Source: an uncultured Prevotellaceae bacterium
Lineage (GTDB): Bacteria; Bacteroidota; Bacteroidia; Bacteroidales; Muribaculaceae
Reading direction: 5' to 3'
Assembly: GCA_900318865.1 (NCBI GenBank)
Contig: ONMF01000007.1
Span: 1 to 64,000 of the forward strand
Length of the DNA: 64,000 nucleotides
Part shown: positions 28,311 to 38,753 of the stretch, piece by piece
Layout: every line of letters begins with the position of its first letter
Numbering within the stretch: the stretch's first letter is position 1
The notes under the pieces: generated by a model
Told to the model about the DNA's origin: nothing
What the model saw: only the letters and a program-made list of their open reading frames with translations
The model's database searches: none
Position numbers and translations under genes: made by a program

Positions 28311-31300
28311 TTAATCGAGTTTCACATTCAGACACAGTCCTCTGAGCTCGTGCAGCAGCACGTTGAGGGACTCGGGGATGCCCGGGGTGGGCATGGGATC
28401 GCCCTTGACAATGGCCTCGTAGGCCTTGCTGCGGCCCACCACATCGTCACTCTTGATGGTGAGGATTTCTTGAAGCACATGCGAAGCGCCGAAGGCCTCG
28501 AGCGCCCAAACCTCCATCTCTCCGAAACGCTGGCCGCCGAACTGGGCTTTACCGCCGAGCGGCTGCTGCGTGATGAGCGAGTACGGGCCGATGGAGCGTG
28601 CATGCATCTTGTCCTCGACCATATGGCCCAGTTTCAAGAAGTAGGTCACGCCCACGGTTGCCTTTTGGTCGAATGGCTCGCCGGTGGCTCCGTCGTAGAG
28701 CTGTGTACGTCCCACGCGGGGCAATCCGGCCTTGTCGGTCCACTCGTTGAGGTCGTCGAGGCTCGCACCGTCGAAAATGGGAGTAGCGAACTTCACGCCC
28801 AGTTCCTTGCCTGCCCATCCGAGCACAGCTTCAAAAATCTGGCCCAGGTTCATACGCGAGGGCACGCCCAGCGGGTTGAGCACGAGGTCGACGGGAGTTC
28901 CATCGGCCAGGAAAGGCATATCCTCCTGCCTGACGACACGCGACACGATACCCTTGTTACCATGGCGGCCGGCCATCTTGTCGCCGACGCCGATTTTACG
29001 CTTCTTGGCCACATAGACCTTGGCCAGCTGCATGATGCCCGAAGGCAGCTCGTCGCCGATGGAGATGTCGAACTTCTTGCGCCGCAGCTCGGCATCGATG
29101 GCCTTGCTCTTGCGCAGGTAGTTGATGATGGTGGCCCGAATCATGTCGTTGCGATGCGGGTCGTTAGTCCAGCGGCTCAGGTTCACCGACTCAAAGTCCT
29201 CGATGCTCTTCAGGGCCTCGGGGGTGAACTTCGCACCCTTGCGGATGAGGTCGGTGTCGAGGTTGTCCTTCACGCCCTGCGAAGCCTTGCCCTCGGTGAT
29301 TTTGGCCAGTTTCTCGATCAGAACGGCACGCAGTTCTTCCTGGCGTGCGCCGTATTCAGCATCGAGCAGCGGCAGTTGCGGATCGCCGCCACGGGTTCTT
29401 TTCTTCATGGCGCGCGCAAACAAACGCGTGCCGATAATCACACCCTTGAGCGACGGATTGGCCTTGAGCGAGGCGTCCTTCACATCGCCGGCCTTGTCGC
29501 CGAAGATGGCACGAAGCAGTTTCTCCTCGGGCGTGGGGTCGCTCTCACCCTTGGGCGTGATTTTTCCGATGAGGATATCGCCGGGAATCACATGGGCTCC
29601 CACACGGATGATACCGCGCTCGTCGAGGTCCTTGGTGGCATCCTCGCTGACGTTGGGTATGTCGTTGGTGAGTTCCTCCATGCCTCGCTTCGTCTCGCGC
29701 ACCTCGAGGGAATACTCGTCGACGTGCACCGACGTGAGAATATCCTCACGCACCAGGCGCTCGTTGAGCACGATAGCGTCCTCATAGTTGTATCCCTTCC
29801 AGGGCATGTAAGCCACCTTGAGGTTGCGGCCCAGTGCCAGTTCACCGTCTTGGGTGGAATAACCCTCGGTGAGGATGTCGCCTTTCTTGACGCGCTGTCC
29901 GCGGTCGCAGATGGGGCGCAAGTCGATGGTCGTGCTCTGGTTGGTCTTGCGGAATTTGGGCAGTTTGTACTCCTTGACGGGCTCGTCGAAGCTGACGAAC
30001 TGCTCGTCCTCGGTGCGGTCGTAACGGATGCGAATCACGTCGGCGTCGACATATTCCACCACGCCCTCGCCTTCGGCCTGGATTTGCGTGCGGCTGTCGT
30101 GAGCCAGACGCTCCTCGATGCCCGTTCCCACAATAGGAGCCTCGCTGCGCAGCAGGGGCACTGCCTGGCGCATCATGTTGGCACCCATCAAGGCACGGTT
30201 GGCATCGTCATGCTCCAAGAAGGGGATGAGCGCAGCCGCAATCGAGGCAATCTGTTGCGGCGACACGTCCATCAGCTCCACTTGCTCGGGTGCCACCACA
30301 GGGAAGTCGGCATCGAGGCGAGCCTTGACGCGTGTACGCTGGAAAGTGCCGTCGTCGTTGAGCGGGGCGTTGCCCTGCGCGATGATTTTTCCTTCCTCGT
30401 CCTCGGCAGTGAAGTAGATGATGTCGTTGTTGTCCAGGTCCACCTTGGCGTTCTCCACCTTGCGGTAGGGTGTCTCGATGAAGCCCAGCTTGTTAATCTT
30501 GGCATAGACGCACAACGACGAAATCAGGCCGATGTTGGGGCCCTCAGGAGTCTCGATAGGACAGAGACGGCCGTAGTGCGTGTAGTGCACGTCGCGAACC
30601 TCGAAACCTGCTCTCTCGCGCGACAGGCCGCCGGGGCCCAAAGCCGACATACGGCGCTTGTGGGTGATTTCGGCCAGCGGGTTCGTCTGGTCCATGAACT
30701 GCGACAATGCGTTGGTGCCGAAGAACGTGTTGATGACCGACGAAATGGTCTTGGCGTTAATCAGGTCGATGGGAGCAAACGTCTCATTGTCGCGCACGTT
30801 CATACGCTCACGGATGGTGCGGGCCATACGCGCCAGTCCCACTCCGAACTGGTTGTAGAGTTGCTCGCCCACCGTGCGCACGCGGCGGTTGCTCAAGTGG
30901 TCGATGTCGTCCACGTCGGTCTTGCTGTTAATCAAGCCGATGAGATACTTGATAATCTCGATGATGTCCTCCTTGGTGAGCACCCTCACGGTGTCGGGGG
31001 TGTCAAGACCGAGCTTGGTGTTGATGCGGAAACGGCCCACATCGCCCAGGTCATAGCGTTTCTCACTGAAAAAGAGGTTGATAATCACCTCGCGTGCGCT
31101 GGCATCGTCGGCCGGCTCGGCGTTTCTGAGCTGGCGGTAGATGTAGTTGATGGCTTCGCGCTCACTGTTACAGGTGTCTTTCTCCAGCGTGTTGAAGATA
31201 ATCTGGTAGTCGCTTGAGTTCACATCGTCCTTGTGGAGCAAAATCGTCTGGGCACCGCTTTCAAGGATTTCCTGGACGTGGCTCTCCTCGATGGTAGTGT

Positions 31301-32117
31301 CGCGGTCGATGATCACCTCATTGCGCTCGATGGTGGTCACCTCACCGGTGTCCTCGTCGTTGAACTCCTCGGTCCACGACTTGAGCAGGCGCGCGGCCAA
31401 CTTGCGGCCCACAGCCTTCTTGAGGTTCGTCTTGTTGACCTTGATTTCCTCGGCAAGTCCGAAGATTTTGATAATGTCGTTGTCGGTTTCAAGTCCGATG
31501 GCCCTGAGCAGTGTGGTCACCGGCAGTTTCTTCTTGCGGTCGATGTAGGCATACATCACATTGTTGATGTCGGTTGCAAACTCGATCCAAGACCCACGGA
31601 AGGGGATGATGCGCGCCGAGTACAGCTTGGTGCCGTTGGTGTGCATGCTTTGTCCGAAGAAAACTCCAGGCGACCTGTGCAGCTGCGAGACCACCACACG
31701 CTCGGCACCGTTGATGACAAAGGTGCCATTGTTGGTCATATAAGGGATGTTGCCCAGATACACGTCCTGAACCTCGGTGGCGAAGTCCACGTGGTCGGGA
31801 TCGGTACAGAAGAGCTTGAGCTTTGCCTTGAGCGGCACGCTGTAAGTAAGGCCGCGGTCCAAGCACTCCTCTATGGTATAGCGGGGCGGGTCGATGTAGT
31901 AGTCGAGGAATTCAAGCACAAAGTTGTTGCGAGTGTCCTGAATGGGAAAATTCTCGGCAAACACCTTATAGAGTCCTTCGTTTTTTCGTTTCTCAGTCGG
32001 AGTATCTAATTGCAGAAAATCTCTGAAAGATTGTAACTGCACGTCAAGGAAATCGGGGTACGGATACGGATTCTTGACCCGTGCAAAATTAACTCGTGGT
32101 TGTTTTGAAACTGACAT
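28311..32117 (-). CDS. rpoB: DNA-directed RNA polymerase subunit beta
   Basis: The 1268-residue subunit carries the rifampicin-region segment [39 protein letters not shown] in its normal form (cited only as a position marker near residues 460-500). It also has the C-terminal [20 protein letters not shown] and HLPGxP-type clamp contacts. Length and order match other Bacteroidetes. The start [16 protein letters not shown] at 32117 is supported by conserved downstream residues. It is separated from rplL by 243 nt holding several hairpins, which probably lower or adjust rpoBC expression relative to the ribosomal proteins upstream. Confidence 0.98.
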   Translation of the reverse strand: MSVSKQPRVNFARVKNPYPYPDFLDVQLQSFRDFLQLDTPTEKRKNEGLYKVFAENFPIQDTRNNFVLEFLDYYIDPPRYTIEECLDRGLTYSVPLKAKLKLFCTDPDHVDFATEVQDVYLGNIPYMTNNGTFVINGAERVVVSQLHRSPGVFFGQSMHTNGTKLYSARIIPFRGSWIEFATDINNVMYAYIDRKKKLPVTTLLRAIGLETDNDIIKIFGLAEEIKVNKTNLKKAVGRKLAARLLKSWTEEFNDEDTGEVTTIERNEVIIDRDTTIEESHVQEILESGAQTILLHKDDVNSSDYQIIFNTLEKDTCNSEREAINYIYRQLRNAEPADDASAREVIINLFFSEKRYDLGDVGRFRINTKLGLDTPDTVRVLTKEDIIEIIKYLIGLINSKTDVDDIDHLSNRRVRTVGEQLYNQFGVGLARMARTIRERMNVRDNETFAPIDLINAKTISSVINTFFGTNALSQFMDQTNPLAEITHKRRMSALGPGGLSRERAGFEVRDVHYTHYGRLCPIETPEGPNIGLISSLCVYAKINKLGFIETPYRKVENAKVDLDNNDIIYFTAEDEEGKIIAQGNAPLNDDGTFQRTRVKARLDADFPVVAPEQVELMDVSPQQIASIAAALIPFLEHDDANRALMGANMMRQAVPLLRSEAPIVGTGIEERLAHDSRTQIQAEGEGVVEYVDADVIRIRYDRTEDEQFVSFDEPVKEYKLPKFRKTNQSTTIDLRPICDRGQRVKKGDILTEGYSTQDGELALGRNLKVAYMPWKGYNYEDAIVLNERLVREDILTSVHVDEYSLEVRETKRGMEELTNDIPNVSEDATKDLDERGIIRVGAHVIPGDILIGKITPKGESDPTPEEKLLRAIFGDKAGDVKDASLKANPSLKGVIIGTRLFARAMKKRTRGGDPQLPLLDAEYGARQEELRAVLIEKLAKITEGKASQGVKDNLDTDLIRKGAKFTPEALKSIEDFESVNLSRWTNDPHRNDMIRATIINYLRKSKAIDAELRRKKFDISIGDELPSGIMQLAKVYVAKKRKIGVGDKMAGRHGNKGIVSRVVRQEDMPFLADGTPVDLVLNPLGVPSRMNLGQIFEAVLGWAGKELGVKFATPIFDGASLDDLNEWTDKAGLPRVGRTQLYDGATGEPFDQKATVGVTYFLKLGHMVEDKMHARSIGPYSLITQQPLGGKAQFGGQRFGEMEVWALEAFGASHVLQEILTIKSDDVVGRSKAYEAIVKGDPMPTPGIPESLNVLLHELRGLCLNVKLD

Positions 32118-32296
32118 TGAAAAATATATTATGTGAACTCAAAAATATTTAGACACAAAAGTTTGCGCACCAAGCGCTTGCATTTAGCGCTTACTGCGAC
32201 AGGAGCTGAAAAAACATCGTGCACCCCCTCCGCCCCGGGGCTTTAAAACTTACCCTATGATGCCCCCTGTCAGAAGGGGCGCACGAATTTTGACAC
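32118..32296 (-). other. rplL-rpoB leader region
   Basis: No gene is visible here. A small hairpin (GCCCC at 32262-32266 with GGGGC at 32276-32280) sits in a GC-rich patch, followed toward rpoB by an AT-rich stretch. TATTTTTG on the minus strand at 32147-32140 fits a -7 box, but no TTG lies at the right distance, so an internal rpoB promoter is only possible. Confidence 0.4.
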
Positions 32297-32336
32297 AAAA
32301 AGGTTAAGAATCGACAAAAAATGGGGATTCTTAACC
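32297..32336 (-). terminator. Terminator-like attenuator between rplL and rpoB
   Basis: On the minus strand GGTTAAGAATC (32336-32326) pairs perfectly with GATTCTTAACC (32312-32302) over a 13-nt loop and is followed by TTTTT. This has the form of an intrinsic terminator placed inside a gene cluster. Partial readthrough would set the rplL to rpoB ratio, as is known for rplL-rpoB in other bacteria. Confidence 0.75.
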
Positions 32337-32339
32337 TAT

Positions 32340-32358
32340 ACACCTGAAATTCAGGTGT
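32340..32358 (-). repeat. Hairpin at the rplL stop codon
   Basis: ACACCTGA (32340-32347) and TCAGGTGT (32351-32358) form a short 8-bp stem with an AAT loop. It lies 2 nt beyond the rplL stop and may protect the 3' end of the upstream message or pause polymerase. Confidence 0.55.
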
Positions 32359-32360
32359 TA

Positions 32361-32735
32361 TTATTTCAGTTCAACCTCAGCTCCGAGTGCTTCGAGTTCG
32401 CTCTTGAGACCCTCGGCATCAGCCTTGGCCAGACCCTCTTTCACCACGCCGGGGGCGTTGTCAACGAGGTCCTTAGCTTCCTTCAGTCCCAGTCCGGTGA
32501 GCTCTTTCACCTTCTTGACAACCTGGAGCTTCTGAGCGCCGGCTGCTTTCAGCACAACGTCGAACGAAGTCTTCTCCTCCTCGGCGGGAGCAGCGGCAGC
32601 GGGGCCAGCAGCCACTGCGACAGCAGCAGCGGCGGGTTCGATACCATATTCGTCTTTCAAAATCTGAGCAAGTTCGTTCACTTCCTTAACGGTAAGGTTG
32701 ACTAACTGTTCTGCAAATGCTTTCAAATCTGCCAT
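32361..32735 (-). CDS. rplL: 50S ribosomal protein L7/L12
   Basis: The 124-residue stalk protein has the N-terminal dimerisation part ([21 protein letters not shown]), an Ala-rich hinge at about 35-50 and the C-terminal factor-binding domain ([35 protein letters not shown]). It recruits translational GTPases to the ribosome. It lies 40 nt after rplJ in the standard order. Confidence 0.97.
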   Translation of the reverse strand: MADLKAFAEQLVNLTVKEVNELAQILKDEYGIEPAAAAVAVAAGPAAAAPAEEEKTSFDVVLKAAGAQKLQVVKKVKELTGLGLKEAKDLVDNAPGVVKEGLAKADAEGLKSELEALGAEVELK

Positions 32736-32775
32736 TGTAGTATGAATTAAATTGTTATTGTTTCTTGATTAAAAA

Positions 32776-33300
32776 TTAGTCTTCTTTTTTTGATAAAGTT
32801 TCCAGGATTCCGTGGAGTTTTCCACCACCCGACTGAAGAGCCGACACAACATTCTTGGCCGGCGACTGCAGCAGAGCCACAACATCGGCGATAAGTTCGT
32901 TCTTGCTCTTGATGGCCACCAGCGTCTCGAGGTTCTCCTCGCCCACATAGACGGTCTCCTCGACATAAGCAGCCTTCAGTGCCGGAATGGTTTGTTTCTT
33001 CTCGCGGAAAGCCTTTATCAGTTTAGCAGGGGCATTGCCCGTGTTGCAAAGCATCAACGTGGTGCTTCCTGCCATCGCTCCATAAAGCCCGGAGTAGTCC
33101 ACGTCGGACTCTTCCATAGCCTTCTTCAACAAGGTGTTCTTCACCACCATCAGCTTGATGCCCTCTTTGAAGGCAGCACGACGCAGCGCGGTAGTGCGCT
33201 CGGCGTTGAGCGAGGTGGTTTCGGTGAGATAAATGACACTGTACTCTTTGAGCGTGTCTTTAATTTTCTCAATCAATAAGCCTTTATCTTCCTTTTTCAT
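32776..33300 (-). CDS. rplJ: 50S ribosomal protein L10
   Basis: This 174-residue protein forms the base of the L12 stalk. The N-terminal globular part includes the typical VIYLTETTSLNAERTTALRR and LMVVKNTLLKKAM stretches. The last ~25 residues form the helix that binds L12 dimers. It lies between rplA and rplL, and in many bacteria the L10-L12 complex represses this transcript. Confidence 0.97.
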   Translation of the reverse strand: MKKEDKGLLIEKIKDTLKEYSVIYLTETTSLNAERTTALRRAAFKEGIKLMVVKNTLLKKAMEESDVDYSGLYGAMAGSTTLMLCNTGNAPAKLIKAFREKKQTIPALKAAYVEETVYVGEENLETLVAIKSKNELIADVVALLQSPAKNVVSALQSGGGKLHGILETLSKKED

Positions 33301-33322
33301 TGTGTAAAATCGTGTTTAGAAT

Positions 33323-34018
33323 TTAAGCTTCAACAGACTTGGGATCGACCTTGATACCCTTGCTCATTGTGCTCGAAAGATAAATGCTCTTGATATAAGT
33401 ACCCTTGGCGGCGGCAGGCTTGAGCTTAATCAGCGTCTGGATGAACGCCTGAGCATTCTCCTTGATCTGGCTCGGAGCGAACGACACCTTTCCAATGGAA
33501 GTGTGCACAATGCCACCTTTATCGACCTTAAAGTCAATCTTACCTTGTTTCACTTCTTTCACAGCCTTGGCCACATCGGGGGTAACGGTACCGCTCTTGG
33601 GGTTCGGCATCAGTCCGCGCGGACCGAGCACACGACCCAGGGGGCCCACTTTGCCCATGATTTGGGGCTGCGTGATAATCACATCGACGTCGGTCCAACC
33701 ACCTTTGATTTTCTCGATATACTCATCGAGACCAACGTAGTCGGCACCGGCCTCCTTGGCAGCGGCTTCGGCATCGGGCCCGCAAAGCACGAGCACGCGC
33801 ACCACCTTGCCAGTTCCGTGCGGCAGTGACACAACGCCGCGCACCATCTGGTTAGCCTTTCGAGGGTCAACACCAAGACGCACATCGATATCGGCCGAAG
33901 CGTCGAACTTGGTGAAAGTGATTTCTTTCAACAACGCTGCAGCTTCCTCAAGAGTGTAAGTTCTCCCGGCTTCAATTTTCTCGTTAGCTAACTTCTGATT
34001 TTTTGTAAGTTTACCCAT
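33323..34018 (-). CDS. rplA: 50S ribosomal protein L1
   Basis: The 231-residue protein has the L1 signature around [20 protein letters not shown] and the N-terminal [23 protein letters not shown] typical of Bacteroidetes. L1 forms the mobile stalk at the E site. It is 13 nt downstream of rplK, so the two form one translational unit. Confidence 0.98.
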   Translation of the reverse strand: MGKLTKNQKLANEKIEAGRTYTLEEAAALLKEITFTKFDASADIDVRLGVDPRKANQMVRGVVSLPHGTGKVVRVLVLCGPDAEAAAKEAGADYVGLDEYIEKIKGGWTDVDVIITQPQIMGKVGPLGRVLGPRGLMPNPKSGTVTPDVAKAVKEVKQGKIDFKVDKGGIVHTSIGKVSFAPSQIKENAQAFIQTLIKLKPAAAKGTYIKSIYLSSTMSKGIKVDPKSVEA

Positions 34019-34031
34019 TTCAATTGAAGTT

Positions 34032-34475
34032 TTAAATGTTTTCGGGGAATTGACCCTTTACAGTGATACCCATGCTTCTTGCTGTTCCGGCCACCATGCG
34101 CATAGCCGAGGCTACAGTAAAGCAGTTCAAATCAGGCATTTTGTCTTCAGCTATCTCCTTTACCTGCTCCCAGGTGACACTGGCCACCTTCTTGCGGTTA
34201 GGCTCGCCGGAGCCGCCTTTCACCTTGGCAGCATCCAAGAGCTGCACCGGCACAGGCGACGTCTTGACGACAAAGTCAAAACTCTTGTCGGCATAATAAG
34301 TGATGACGACAGGAAGCACTTTGCCGGCCTTGGCCTGGGTGCGGGCATTGAATTGCTTGCAAAACTCCATGATATTGATACCCTTGGAGCCCAGTGCGGG
34401 ACCCACGGGAGGTGAAGGATTTGCTGCTCCACCCTTAATCTGCAATTTGATCTGTCCAGCAATTTCTTTAGCCAT
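34032..34475 (-). CDS. rplK: 50S ribosomal protein L11
   Basis: The 147-residue protein shows the L11 signature [21 protein letters not shown] with a Pro-rich loop, and the RNA-binding C-domain ending in [15 protein letters not shown]. It forms the GTPase-associated centre with 23S rRNA. It lies about 87 nt after nusG, a slightly longer gap than elsewhere in the cluster. Confidence 0.98.
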   Translation of the reverse strand: MAKEIAGQIKLQIKGGAANPSPPVGPALGSKGINIMEFCKQFNARTQAKAGKVLPVVITYYADKSFDFVVKTSPVPVQLLDAAKVKGGSGEPNRKKVASVTWEQVKEIAEDKMPDLNCFTVASAMRMVAGTARSMGITVKGQFPENI

Positions 34476-34562
34476 GTTTCTGTTAATTTTTTTGGTTTAA
34501 AAACGTCGTGACACCACACAGCCTCCGCTCCACGTAACATTGGCGCGCGGCTGCAGCGGCGG

Positions 34563-35114
34563 TTACTCACGCTCGACTTGCGAATTGTCCAACTTCAGAG
34601 GAGTTTCGCGACCGAACACCATGACCATCACGGTGAGTTCGCGCTTCTCGCGGTTCACTTCCTTGATCTCGCCGATAAAGCCGCTGAAAGGCCCGTAATT
34701 GACCTTCACGCTCTCGCCCACAATGAAGTCGTTGAGTGCGTCGTCGGCCTGTTCCTCTCGCGCCTCGGCGTTTCCGAGCATGATTGCTATCTGCGACTCG
34801 GGCACAGGCTCGGGCTTCTTGCCCCCCTCGCGCGACCGCACAAAGTTAATCACGTTCGACGTGTTCTGCAGGAAATTTTCAACCTCGCCTTGAAGACAGC
34901 ACTGCACAAACACATAACCCGAGAAGAGAATCTTCTCTTTCAAGACCTTCTTGCCGTTACGCGTTGTGTAGACTTTCTCTGTAGGTACCAATACTTGGAA
35001 AATGCTTCTCTCCAGTTCAGGATTGTTCTTACGAGCTGCCTCAAGCATCTCTTTCACTTTCATCTCTTTGCCAGAGATGGTACGCAAAATGTACCAGTTT
35101 TTTCCTTCAGCCAT
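34563..35114 (-). CDS. nusG: Transcription termination/antitermination factor NusG
   Basis: The 183-residue protein has the NGN domain at the start (NWYILRTISGKEMKVKEML, ILFSGYVFVQCCL) and a KOW domain at about 125-180 (VKVNYGPFSGFIGEIKEVN). NusG binds RNA polymerase and couples it to the ribosome or Rho. Position between secE and rplK is canonical. Confidence 0.97.
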   Translation of the reverse strand: MAEGKNWYILRTISGKEMKVKEMLEAARKNNPELERSIFQVLVPTEKVYTTRNGKKVLKEKILFSGYVFVQCCLQGEVENFLQNTSNVINFVRSREGGKKPEPVPESQIAIMLGNAEAREEQADDALNDFIVGESVKVNYGPFSGFIGEIKEVNREKRELTVMVMVFGRETPLKLDNSQVERE

Positions 35115-35205
35115 TGATTACTACGCTCCTTTGAAAATTGATAAACTCATCATCACAAGCTTGCTGCTCCATGTGAGAAGTGTTCACGGAACTTTACCCC
35201 TTCAA

Positions 35206-35403
35206 TCAGGCGATTCCGTAAATCAGGTGCATCATCTTGTTTATCCCTAAGTCAACGAGCCAAATCACCAATGCCATAAGGATGGAAGCTACCATTACGA
35301 CGACGGTGCTGTTGGCCAGCTCACTCTTCGTTGGCCAAGAAACCTTATGAACGAGCTCGTTATAAGATTCCTCGATATCCGTAAGTACTTTTAATTTTTT
35401 CAT
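35206..35403 (-). CDS. secE: Preprotein translocase subunit SecE
   Basis: This is a 65-residue single-span inner-membrane protein. The conserved amphipathic segment YNELVHKVSWPTKSELANST precedes one TM helix (VVVMVASILMALVIWLVDLG). It clamps SecY in the translocon. It lies between tRNA-Trp and nusG in the standard order. Confidence 0.95.
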   Translation of the reverse strand: MKKLKVLTDIEESYNELVHKVSWPTKSELANSTVVVMVASILMALVIWLVDLGINKMMHLIYGIA

Positions 35404-35418
35404 TTCTCTTTAAAATCT

Positions 35419-35494
35419 TGGCACGGGAAGTAAGACTCGAACTCACGACCTATGGTTTTGGAGACCATCGCTCTACCAACTGAGCTATTCCCGT
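35419..35494 (-). tRNA. tRNA-Trp (CCA)
   Basis: On the minus strand the cloverleaf begins ACGGGAATAGCTCAG and pairs with TTCCCGT at the 3' end. The anticodon loop is CTCCAAA with anticodon CCA. The 3' CCA is encoded at 35421-35419, unlike the other four tRNAs here. It lies between tuf and secE as is usual in this order. Confidence 0.96.
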
Positions 35495-35547
35495 AAGAAA
35501 GCCGGCTGTGGCTGGATGCACAGCCGGCAATTTCTTTTATTGAGGGA

Positions 35548-36756
35548 TTAGTCCTCGATATCCTCCAGGATAGCGGTGATTTGTCCCGAACCCACGGTGC
35601 GGCCACCCTCACGGATAGCGAAACGCAGACCTTCGCTGCAAGCAACCGGAGTAATCAGCGTAACCTCGATTTCGACGTTGTCGCCGGGCATCACCATCTC
35701 AACACCATCGGGCAGCTTGATCTCACCGGTCACGTCGAGCGTGCGGATGTAGAACTGCGGACGATACTTGTTGTGGAACGGGGTGTGACGGCCACCTTCC
35801 TCTTTCTTCAACACATAGATCGAAGCCTTGAAGTGGTTGTGAGGCTTCACAAGTCCCGGGTGGCAAATCACCATACCGCGCTTGATGGCCTTGTAGTCAA
35901 TACCACGCAGCAGCAGACCCACGTTGTCACCAGCCTCGCCCTCATCGAGCAGCTTGCGGAACATCTCAACGCCGGTAACCACCGACTTCAGCTCGGCACC
36001 GAGACCCATGATTTGGACTTCGTCGCCAACCTTGACAACACCAGTCTCAATACGGCCGGTAGCCACGGTTCCACGACCGGTGATCGAGAACACGTCCTCG
36101 ATAGGCATCAGGAACGGCTTGTCGATGTCGCGCGGAGGCAGAGGAATCCACTCGTCAACAGCGGCCATCAGGTCGATAACGGTCTGCTCCCATTTGGGAT
36201 CACCCTGCAGGGCGCCCAGAGCCGAACCCTTGATGATGGGGGTGTTCTCACCGTCGAAATCATACTTCGAAAGCAGGTCACGCACGTCCATCTCAACGAG
36301 CTCAATCATCTCCTCGTCCACATCGGGCGAGTCGCACTTGTTCAGGAAAACCACCAGACGGGGGACGTTCACCTGACGGGCGAGCAGGATGTGCTCAGCG
36401 GTCTGGGGCATCACACCGTCGGTAGCGGCAACCACCACGATAGCACCGTCCATCTGGGCAGCACCGGTAACCATGTTCTTCACATAGTCGGCGTGTCCCG
36501 GGCAGTCGACGTGAGCATAGTGACGATTGGCGGTCTCGTACTCAACGTGAGCGGTGTTGATAGTGATACCACGCTCTTTCTCCTCGGGAGCATTGTCGAT
36601 CGAGTCAAACGAGCGAACGCTGGAGGCATCGATGTTACCCTGCTTTGCAAGCACGGTGGTGATGGCAGCGGTCAAAGTGGTTTTACCGTGGTCAACGTGA
36701 CCAATGGTACCGATGTTAACATGCGGTTTTGATCTTTCGAATTTCTCTTTTGCCAT
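35548..36756 (-). CDS. tuf: Elongation factor Tu
   Basis: The 402-residue GTPase delivers aminoacyl-tRNA to the ribosome. The P-loop GHVDHGKT, switch [10 protein letters not shown] and base-recognition NKCD are intact. Domain II starts at about residue 215 and domain III ends in [15 protein letters not shown]. It sits in a tRNA-tuf-tRNA transcript that presumably begins at the promoter at 37270-37299. Confidence 0.98.
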   Translation of the reverse strand: MAKEKFERSKPHVNIGTIGHVDHGKTTLTAAITTVLAKQGNIDASSVRSFDSIDNAPEEKERGITINTAHVEYETANRHYAHVDCPGHADYVKNMVTGAAQMDGAIVVVAATDGVMPQTAEHILLARQVNVPRLVVFLNKCDSPDVDEEMIELVEMDVRDLLSKYDFDGENTPIIKGSALGALQGDPKWEQTVIDLMAAVDEWIPLPPRDIDKPFLMPIEDVFSITGRGTVATGRIETGVVKVGDEVQIMGLGAELKSVVTGVEMFRKLLDEGEAGDNVGLLLRGIDYKAIKRGMVICHPGLVKPHNHFKASIYVLKKEEGGRHTPFHNKYRPQFYIRTLDVTGEIKLPDGVEMVMPGDNVEIEVTLITPVACSEGLRFAIREGGRTVGSGQITAILEDIED

Positions 36757-36897
36757 AACTTTGTTGTTACTTTATTAAATGATTAACTTTTTGTTTGTCA
36801 CTTGAATTGTGGTTACATAAACCTGCGCCCCCGGCGACGGGCAATTACCCAATCAAAACGAGAGGCGTAGAGTCATATTTTTCACCAAATTTTTTAG

Positions 36898-36969
<72 letters not shown>

Positions 36970-36982
36970 ATTGTTTTCTTTG

Positions 36983-37055
36983 AGCGGAAGACGGGGCTCA
37001 AACCCGCGGCCCTCAGCTTGGAAGGCTGATGCTCTATCAACTGAGCTACTTCCGC
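36983..37055 (-). tRNA. tRNA-Gly (TCC)
   Basis: GCGGAAG and CTTCCGC form a perfect acceptor stem. The anticodon loop CTTCCAA gives anticodon TCC. The discriminator is T and no CCA is encoded. It lies 13 nt upstream of tRNA-Thr(GGT) in the transcript. Confidence 0.95.
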
Positions 37056-37064
37056 ATTCCGTTG

Positions 37065-37147
37065 TGGGTAGAGATGGATTCGAACCACCGAAGCGATGAC
37101 GCAGCAGATTTACAGTCTGCCCCATTTGGCCACTCTGGAATCTACCC
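37065..37147 (-). tRNA. tRNA-Tyr (GTA)
   Basis: GGGTAGA and TCTACCC form the acceptor stem. The anticodon loop CTGTAAA gives GTA. The longer size (83 nt) reflects the expected extra arm of bacterial tRNA-Tyr. Discriminator A; no CCA encoded. Confidence 0.95.
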
Positions 37148-37162
37148 AAAATGTTTTGCTTG

Positions 37163-37236
37163 AGCCTCTTGTCGGATTCGAACCAACGACCCCGAGATTA
37201 CAAATCACGTGCTCTGGCCAACTGAGCTAAAGAGGC
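37163..37236 (-). tRNA. tRNA-Thr (TGT)
   Basis: GCCTCTT and AAGAGGC form a perfect acceptor stem. The anticodon loop TTTGTAA gives TGT. It is the first gene after the promoter at 37270-37299. Discriminator T; no CCA encoded. Confidence 0.94.
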
Positions 37237-37269
37237 GTGGTGAGAACTGGTCGGTGTCTCAAGCGGGTG

Positions 37270-37299
37270 CAAAGTTACGCACTTTTTCCAAACTGGCAA
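37270..37299 (-). promoter_or_regulatory. Promoter of the tRNA-tuf-secE-nusG-rpl transcript
   Basis: On the minus strand TAACTTTG (37277-37270) fits the -7 consensus and TTG (37299-37297) lies 19 nt upstream. The first tRNA begins 34 nt below. No comparable promoter is seen between the later genes, so this may drive much of the cluster. Confidence 0.78.
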
Positions 37300-37388
37300 A
37301 CTTTTTCGAACTTTTTTTCAAAAAAAAATGATTTTATCATCCCGCGGCCCATTGTTCCGCGGCTTCATCCACCTCGGCACGCCCCCGG

Positions 37389-37423
37389 AAAAACACTGCG
37401 GGCCACCCGATGGCGGCCCGCAG
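37389..37423 (-). terminator. Terminator after hpf
   Basis: On the minus strand CTGCGGGCCGCC (37423-37412) pairs with GGTGGCCCGCAG (37407-37396), with one G-T pair, followed by TGTTTTT. It lies 21 nt after the hpf stop and separates the xerC-hpf transcript from the tRNA operon promoter. Confidence 0.85.
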
Positions 37424-37443
37424 GATGCCGTGGTGCCGATTCG

Positions 37444-37737
37444 TCATTTATCCTTCTTGGATTTCTCGAGCTGGCGTTTCAGCGCGTCGACGCACAGGTC
37501 GACTGCCTCCTCGAAGGTGTCGGCCACTTTCGAGGCGAACAGGTCTTCGCGCTGCGGCACTATGAGTTTAACTGCCGCCTCCTTGTTCATGGCGGTTTCG
37601 GGTTTTACCACTTTGAGGTTGACCTCGGCCACGCTGATTTCCTCGTGGTGCTTGCACAGTTTGTCCACTTTCTTGTTGATGAAGTCTTGCAACTTCTCCG
37701 TTGCGTCGAAATGGATGGCTTTGATTTTAACTTCCAT
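37444..37737 (-). CDS. hpf: Ribosome hibernation promoting factor, short form
   Basis: The 97-residue protein matches the HPF/RaiA family (IKAIHFDATEKLQDFINKKV near the start, EEAVDLCVDALKRQLEK at the end). It lacks the C-terminal dimerisation domain of long HPF. It would bind the 30S decoding region and silence ribosomes in stationary phase. The gene starts 1 nt after the xerC stop, so the two are cotranslated. Confidence 0.93.
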   Translation of the reverse strand: MEVKIKAIHFDATEKLQDFINKKVDKLCKHHEEISVAEVNLKVVKPETAMNKEAAVKLIVPQREDLFASKVADTFEEAVDLCVDALKRQLEKSKKDK

Positions 37738-37738
37738 A

Positions 37739-38635
37739 TTACCCTCCTTTTTTAATAGCCCTGGGGTGGGCGAGTTTGTAATTATGTTTTAGTTCACTCA
37801 GGGTCACATGGGTATAAACTTGTGTCGCGGCAAGCGACTCGTGACCCAGCAATTCTTTCACGCTGTTGATGCCAGCGCCGTCGGCCAGCAACGCGCTGGC
37901 AAACGAGTGGCGCAGCACATGCGGGCTGTACTGGCCCGCACCGCCCACGGCAGCCAGGCGCGTGTGCACCACTTGGTACACGAGCGACGGATAAAGCGGC
38001 CGCCCCGTGGCGGTGACAAAGAAATTTTCCACAGTGCCCACGCTCTCGTCGCGCAGGGCACGATAGCGCTCAATCCAGCTGCGCAGCTCGTCGCCGAAGG
38101 GCACCACGCGCTCCTTGTCGCGCTTGCCGTGCACCTTGATTTCGCATGAGGTGGTGCTCACATTGCGGTCGAGCAGGCCGATGAGCTCGGCACGACGGAT
38201 GCCCGTTTCGTAGAGCATCATCACAATGAGGTGGTCGCGCACCGCGGCAAAGTCGGTAACATCGACCTCGACATCGAGCACGGCATCCATGCCGCGCGGG
38301 CGCATCACATGCGGCAGGCGTTGGGGCACCTTGGCCAGTTCCACATCGGCGGCGGGATTGGTGGCGGCCAGCCCGCGCTGCATGAGATACTTGTAGAACG
38401 CTCTGAGCGCCTGCACACGGCGGCGCAGGGTGCGCGGGCCGTCGCCATGCGCCGACCGGTTCACCAGCCAGGCACGCACATCGGCAGCGGTGACCGACTC
38501 CGCGTCGAAGTCGCCACCGGGAGCCAGGAAGCGCTCAAACAGGCTCAGGTCGGCCCCGTAAGCGGCCACTGTGAGCTGCGAGTGATTGAGTTCCAAGCGC
38601 AAATGCTGCAAAAAATGTTCTGTTTCGTTGGTCAT
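37739..38635 (-). CDS. xerC: Tyrosine recombinase XerC/XerD type
   Basis: This 298-residue recombinase has an N-terminal SAM-like DNA-binding domain (FLQHLRLELNHSQLTVAAYG) and the catalytic domain. All catalytic residues are visible: Arg in GIRRAEL, Lys in VHGKRDKERVVPF, His and Arg in HVLRHSFA, His in LLGHESLAATQ and the nucleophilic Tyr in VYTHV. It would resolve chromosome dimers at dif. Its fixed place next to hpf and near rpsU in Bacteroidetes supports a housekeeping Xer rather than a mobile-element integrase. XerC versus XerD cannot be decided from this window. Confidence 0.9.
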   Translation of the reverse strand: MTNETEHFLQHLRLELNHSQLTVAAYGADLSLFERFLAPGGDFDAESVTAADVRAWLVNRSAHGDGPRTLRRRVQALRAFYKYLMQRGLAATNPAADVELAKVPQRLPHVMRPRGMDAVLDVEVDVTDFAAVRDHLIVMMLYETGIRRAELIGLLDRNVSTTSCEIKVHGKRDKERVVPFGDELRSWIERYRALRDESVGTVENFFVTATGRPLYPSLVYQVVHTRLAAVGGAGQYSPHVLRHSFASALLADGAGINSVKELLGHESLAATQVYTHVTLSELKHNYKLAHPRAIKKGG

Positions 38636-38753
38636 GATAGCCGTGGGTGTTTCATGAGGAACACCTGCGAAGCGAATTTAGCAAATAAAAACGTGAAAAG
38701 CAAATTTTGGCGCACATTTTTCAGCACACCTTATTATATATACGCCACGCGGC

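Noticed and set aside
25537..31217. Very long open frames on the + strand opposite rpoC and rpoB (over 900 codons each)
   Set aside because: They mirror the codon pattern of the highly conserved rpoB and rpoC genes, are rich in His, Val and Leu without recognisable domains, and are explained by GC-rich third positions.
37739..38635. Xer-type recombinase as integrase of a mobile element
   Set aside because: It sits in the housekeeping order with hpf and tRNA-tuf and has no att-like repeats or cargo beside it; the AT-rich island at 40.6 kb has no integrase of its own.
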